NCBI RefSeq assembly: GCF_041435195.1
Contig: NZ_CP108106.1
Span: forward strand, 1,736,001-1,800,000
Length of the DNA stretch: 64,000 nt
From: Streptomyces sp. NBC_00224
GTDB taxonomy: Bacteria; Actinomycetota; Actinomycetes; Streptomycetales; Streptomycetaceae
Direction of reading: 5' to 3'
Every line of letters begins with the position of its first letter. The stretch's first letter is position 1. Shown piece by piece: positions 62,890-64,000 of this stretch. The notes under the pieces were generated by a model. The model was not told the DNA's origin. It ran no database searches and worked only from the letters and a program-made list of their open reading frames with translations. The position numbers and the translations under genes were made by a program.

Positions 62890-63785
62890 GCGGGCTGCCC
62901 GTCGTCCGTACCGTGACCGGCGATGTGCCCGCCGACCGGCTCGGCGTGGTGGACGCGCACGACCATCTCTTCATCCGCAGCCCGCTGTTGCCGGGCCAGG
63001 AGCTCGACGACGCCGGGCAAGCGGCCGCCCGGCTCGGTGCCTTCCATGATCTCGGGGGCGGCACGGTGGTGCAGTGGACCCCGTACGGAATGGGCCGCCG
63101 GGCCGACCGACTGGCCGCGCTCTCACGGGAGTCGGGCGTCCACGTCGTGGCCGCCACCGGGCTGCACCAGGCGACCCATTACCCGCCCGAACTGCTCGAC
63201 TCCGTACGCGACTCGCTCGCCGAGTTGTTCGTGCGCGAGATCACCGAGGGCGTGGCGGGCGGCGGTGGAGTGCGGGCCGGGCTGATCAAGGTCGCCGGGG
63301 GCTTCCACGGGCTCGACGCGCACGCCCGGCTGACGATGCGCGCGGCCGCCGAGGCCCATCACCGCACGGGCGCGGCCGTCGCGGTGCACCTGGAGCTCGG
63401 GACCGGAGCCCTCGACGTGCTCGACCTGCTCTGCGGGGAGCTGGGGGTCGCGCCGGACCGGGTGATCCTCGGCCACCTCAACCGCTCCCCCGACTCCGCC
63501 GTCCACCGGCAGGCCGCCGCCGCGGGCGCCTATCTGGGCTTCGACGGGCCGTCCCGGGCCAACCACGCCACCGACTGGCGGATGCCGGAGGCTCTCAAGG
63601 CGCTCGCCGACGCCGGGTTCGCGGACCGACTGCTGCTGGGCGGGGACACGGTGACCCCGGACACACCGGGCATGCCGTACCTGCTGCGCCGGGTGCGGCC
63701 CGGACTCGAACTCGCCCTGGGCGAAGAGCTGGTGGAGCGGATCCTGGTGGGGAATCCGCCGGGGGCGTTCGCGCTGCGCCGTTAG
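62886..63785 (+). CDS. Phosphotriesterase-family metal hydrolase
   Basis: A 299-residue amidohydrolase-superfamily enzyme. The metal ligands are visible: HxH in VDAHDHLF, the bridging Lys in GLIKVAGGF, His in AVHLELGTG, His in ILGHLNRSP, and Asp in LLGGDTVTPD. Members are lactonases, phosphotriesterases or related esterases. GTGA overlap with DUF4865 shows coupling. The operon context with a TetR sensor suggests detoxification of an incoming lactone or organophosphate. Confidence 0.9.
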   Translation: MSGLPVVRTVTGDVPADRLGVVDAHDHLFIRSPLLPGQELDDAGQAAARLGAFHDLGGGTVVQWTPYGMGRRADRLAALSRESGVHVVAATGLHQATHYPPELLDSVRDSLAELFVREITEGVAGGGGVRAGLIKVAGGFHGLDAHARLTMRAAAEAHHRTGAAVAVHLELGTGALDVLDLLCGELGVAPDRVILGHLNRSPDSAVHRQAAAAGAYLGFDGPSRANHATDWRMPEALKALADAGFADRLLLGGDTVTPDTPGMPYLLRRVRPGLELALGEELVERILVGNPPGAFALRR

Positions 63786-63817
63786 GGCCCGGCGGTCGGC
63801 GTTGGACTGACGGCCCG

Positions 63818-64000
63818 TCAGCCCAGCGCCGCCAACGGGTCGTCGAGCACCGGCTGCCACGCCAGCTCGGCCGCGCCGACCAGGCTGTTGTGGTCGAGCG
63901 AGCACGCGAGGATGGGCACGCCGCCGCTGCGCCCCCACAGGCTGCGGTCGGCGACGACCGCCCGCAGCCGGTCCGGGTCCGCCTCCAGCAGGGCCTTGTG
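63818..64000 (-). CDS. ROK-family protein, C-terminal part (runs off window)
   Basis: The last 60 codons of a minus-strand gene whose start lies beyond the window end. The segment VPILACSLDHNSLVGAAELAWQP is the typical ROK C-terminus, corresponding to the final glycine/alanine helix of glucokinase-like folds. It could be a ROK transcriptional regulator or a sugar kinase; the diagnostic N-terminal half is missing. Confidence 0.75.
   Translation of the reverse strand, partial: HKALLEADPDRLRAVVADRSLWGRSGGVPILACSLDHNSLVGAAELAWQPVLDDPLAALG

Noticed and set aside
1..64000. CRISPR arrays, prophage or integrative element genes
   Set aside because: I found no regularly spaced repeats, integrase, phage structural genes or attachment-site-like duplications.

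Overview
The window is high-GC actinobacterial chromosome, almost certainly Streptomyces. GC-rich third codon positions run throughout, GTG starts are common, and rare TTA codons stand out. Genus-typical families are present: an SsgA-like sporulation protein, a streptophobe membrane protein, a DUF6643-type tyrosine/proline-rich protein, FHA/Ser-Thr kinase signalling, a vanadium-haloperoxidase/PAP2 protein and an HpnB-type glycosyltransferase. I see no rRNA, tRNA, CRISPR array, prophage or intact insertion sequence. Most of the window reads as ordinary chromosome with a few accessory modules.

Layout. 0-7 kb is carbohydrate use: a secreted alpha-amylase, a LUD-domain protein, a ROK regulator, and divergent xylA/xylB with operator-like repeats between them. 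7-13.7 kb holds an SsgA-like protein, a Tat-exported carotenoid oxygenase, small secreted or membrane proteins, three methyltransferases and a DUF6445-like oxygenase. A short inverted-repeat element (MITE-like) at 11926-12010 separates two of these genes, and a solo copy of its end lies at 6872-6892. 13.9-16.3 kb is a complete polar amino-acid ABC importer operon. 16.4-22 kb has a secreted vanadium-haloperoxidase-like enzyme with a TTA second codon, then a signalling/transport operon (double-FHA ABC transporter, SH3-like protein, Ser/Thr kinase). 22-28 kb has a streptophobe, a Gly/Pro-rich membrane-anchored protein, an ABC exporter preceded by a tiny overlapping ORF, and a secreted HAD protein.

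28-34.5 kb is the most unusual block. An ATP-grasp ligase, a PEP/pyruvate-binding protein with permuted domain order and an MFS transporter are translationally coupled by ATGA/GTGA overlaps. They diverge from a PAS-LuxR regulator, and the shared promoter region holds two tandem-repeat arrays and palindromes. I read this as a compact uncharacterised ligation/phosphotransfer and export pathway. 34.6-37.4 kb is a lipoprotein / DUF1023 hydrolase / WXG100-like operon. 37.7-42 kb joins an MHS-family transporter, a GAF-PucR regulator and a 3-hydroxybutyrate-dehydrogenase-like enzyme.

42-54 kb carries housekeeping and envelope genes: Nudix, lnt, an O-antigen-ligase-like protein, a PH-like membrane protein, a glutamate-racemase-like protein, HpnB-type glycosyltransferase, TerD, MOSC and an Rv1733c-like protein. 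It ends with a large beta-helix-AAA ATPase fusion. 54-64 kb has a polytopic membrane protein with a lipase-like domain, a DeoR regulator, an SRPBCC protein, a Cds1-type cysteine desulfhydrase, an anti-sigma-like ATPase, and a TetR-cupin-DUF4865-phosphotriesterase operon with a clear 20-bp operator. The window closes inside a ROK-family gene.
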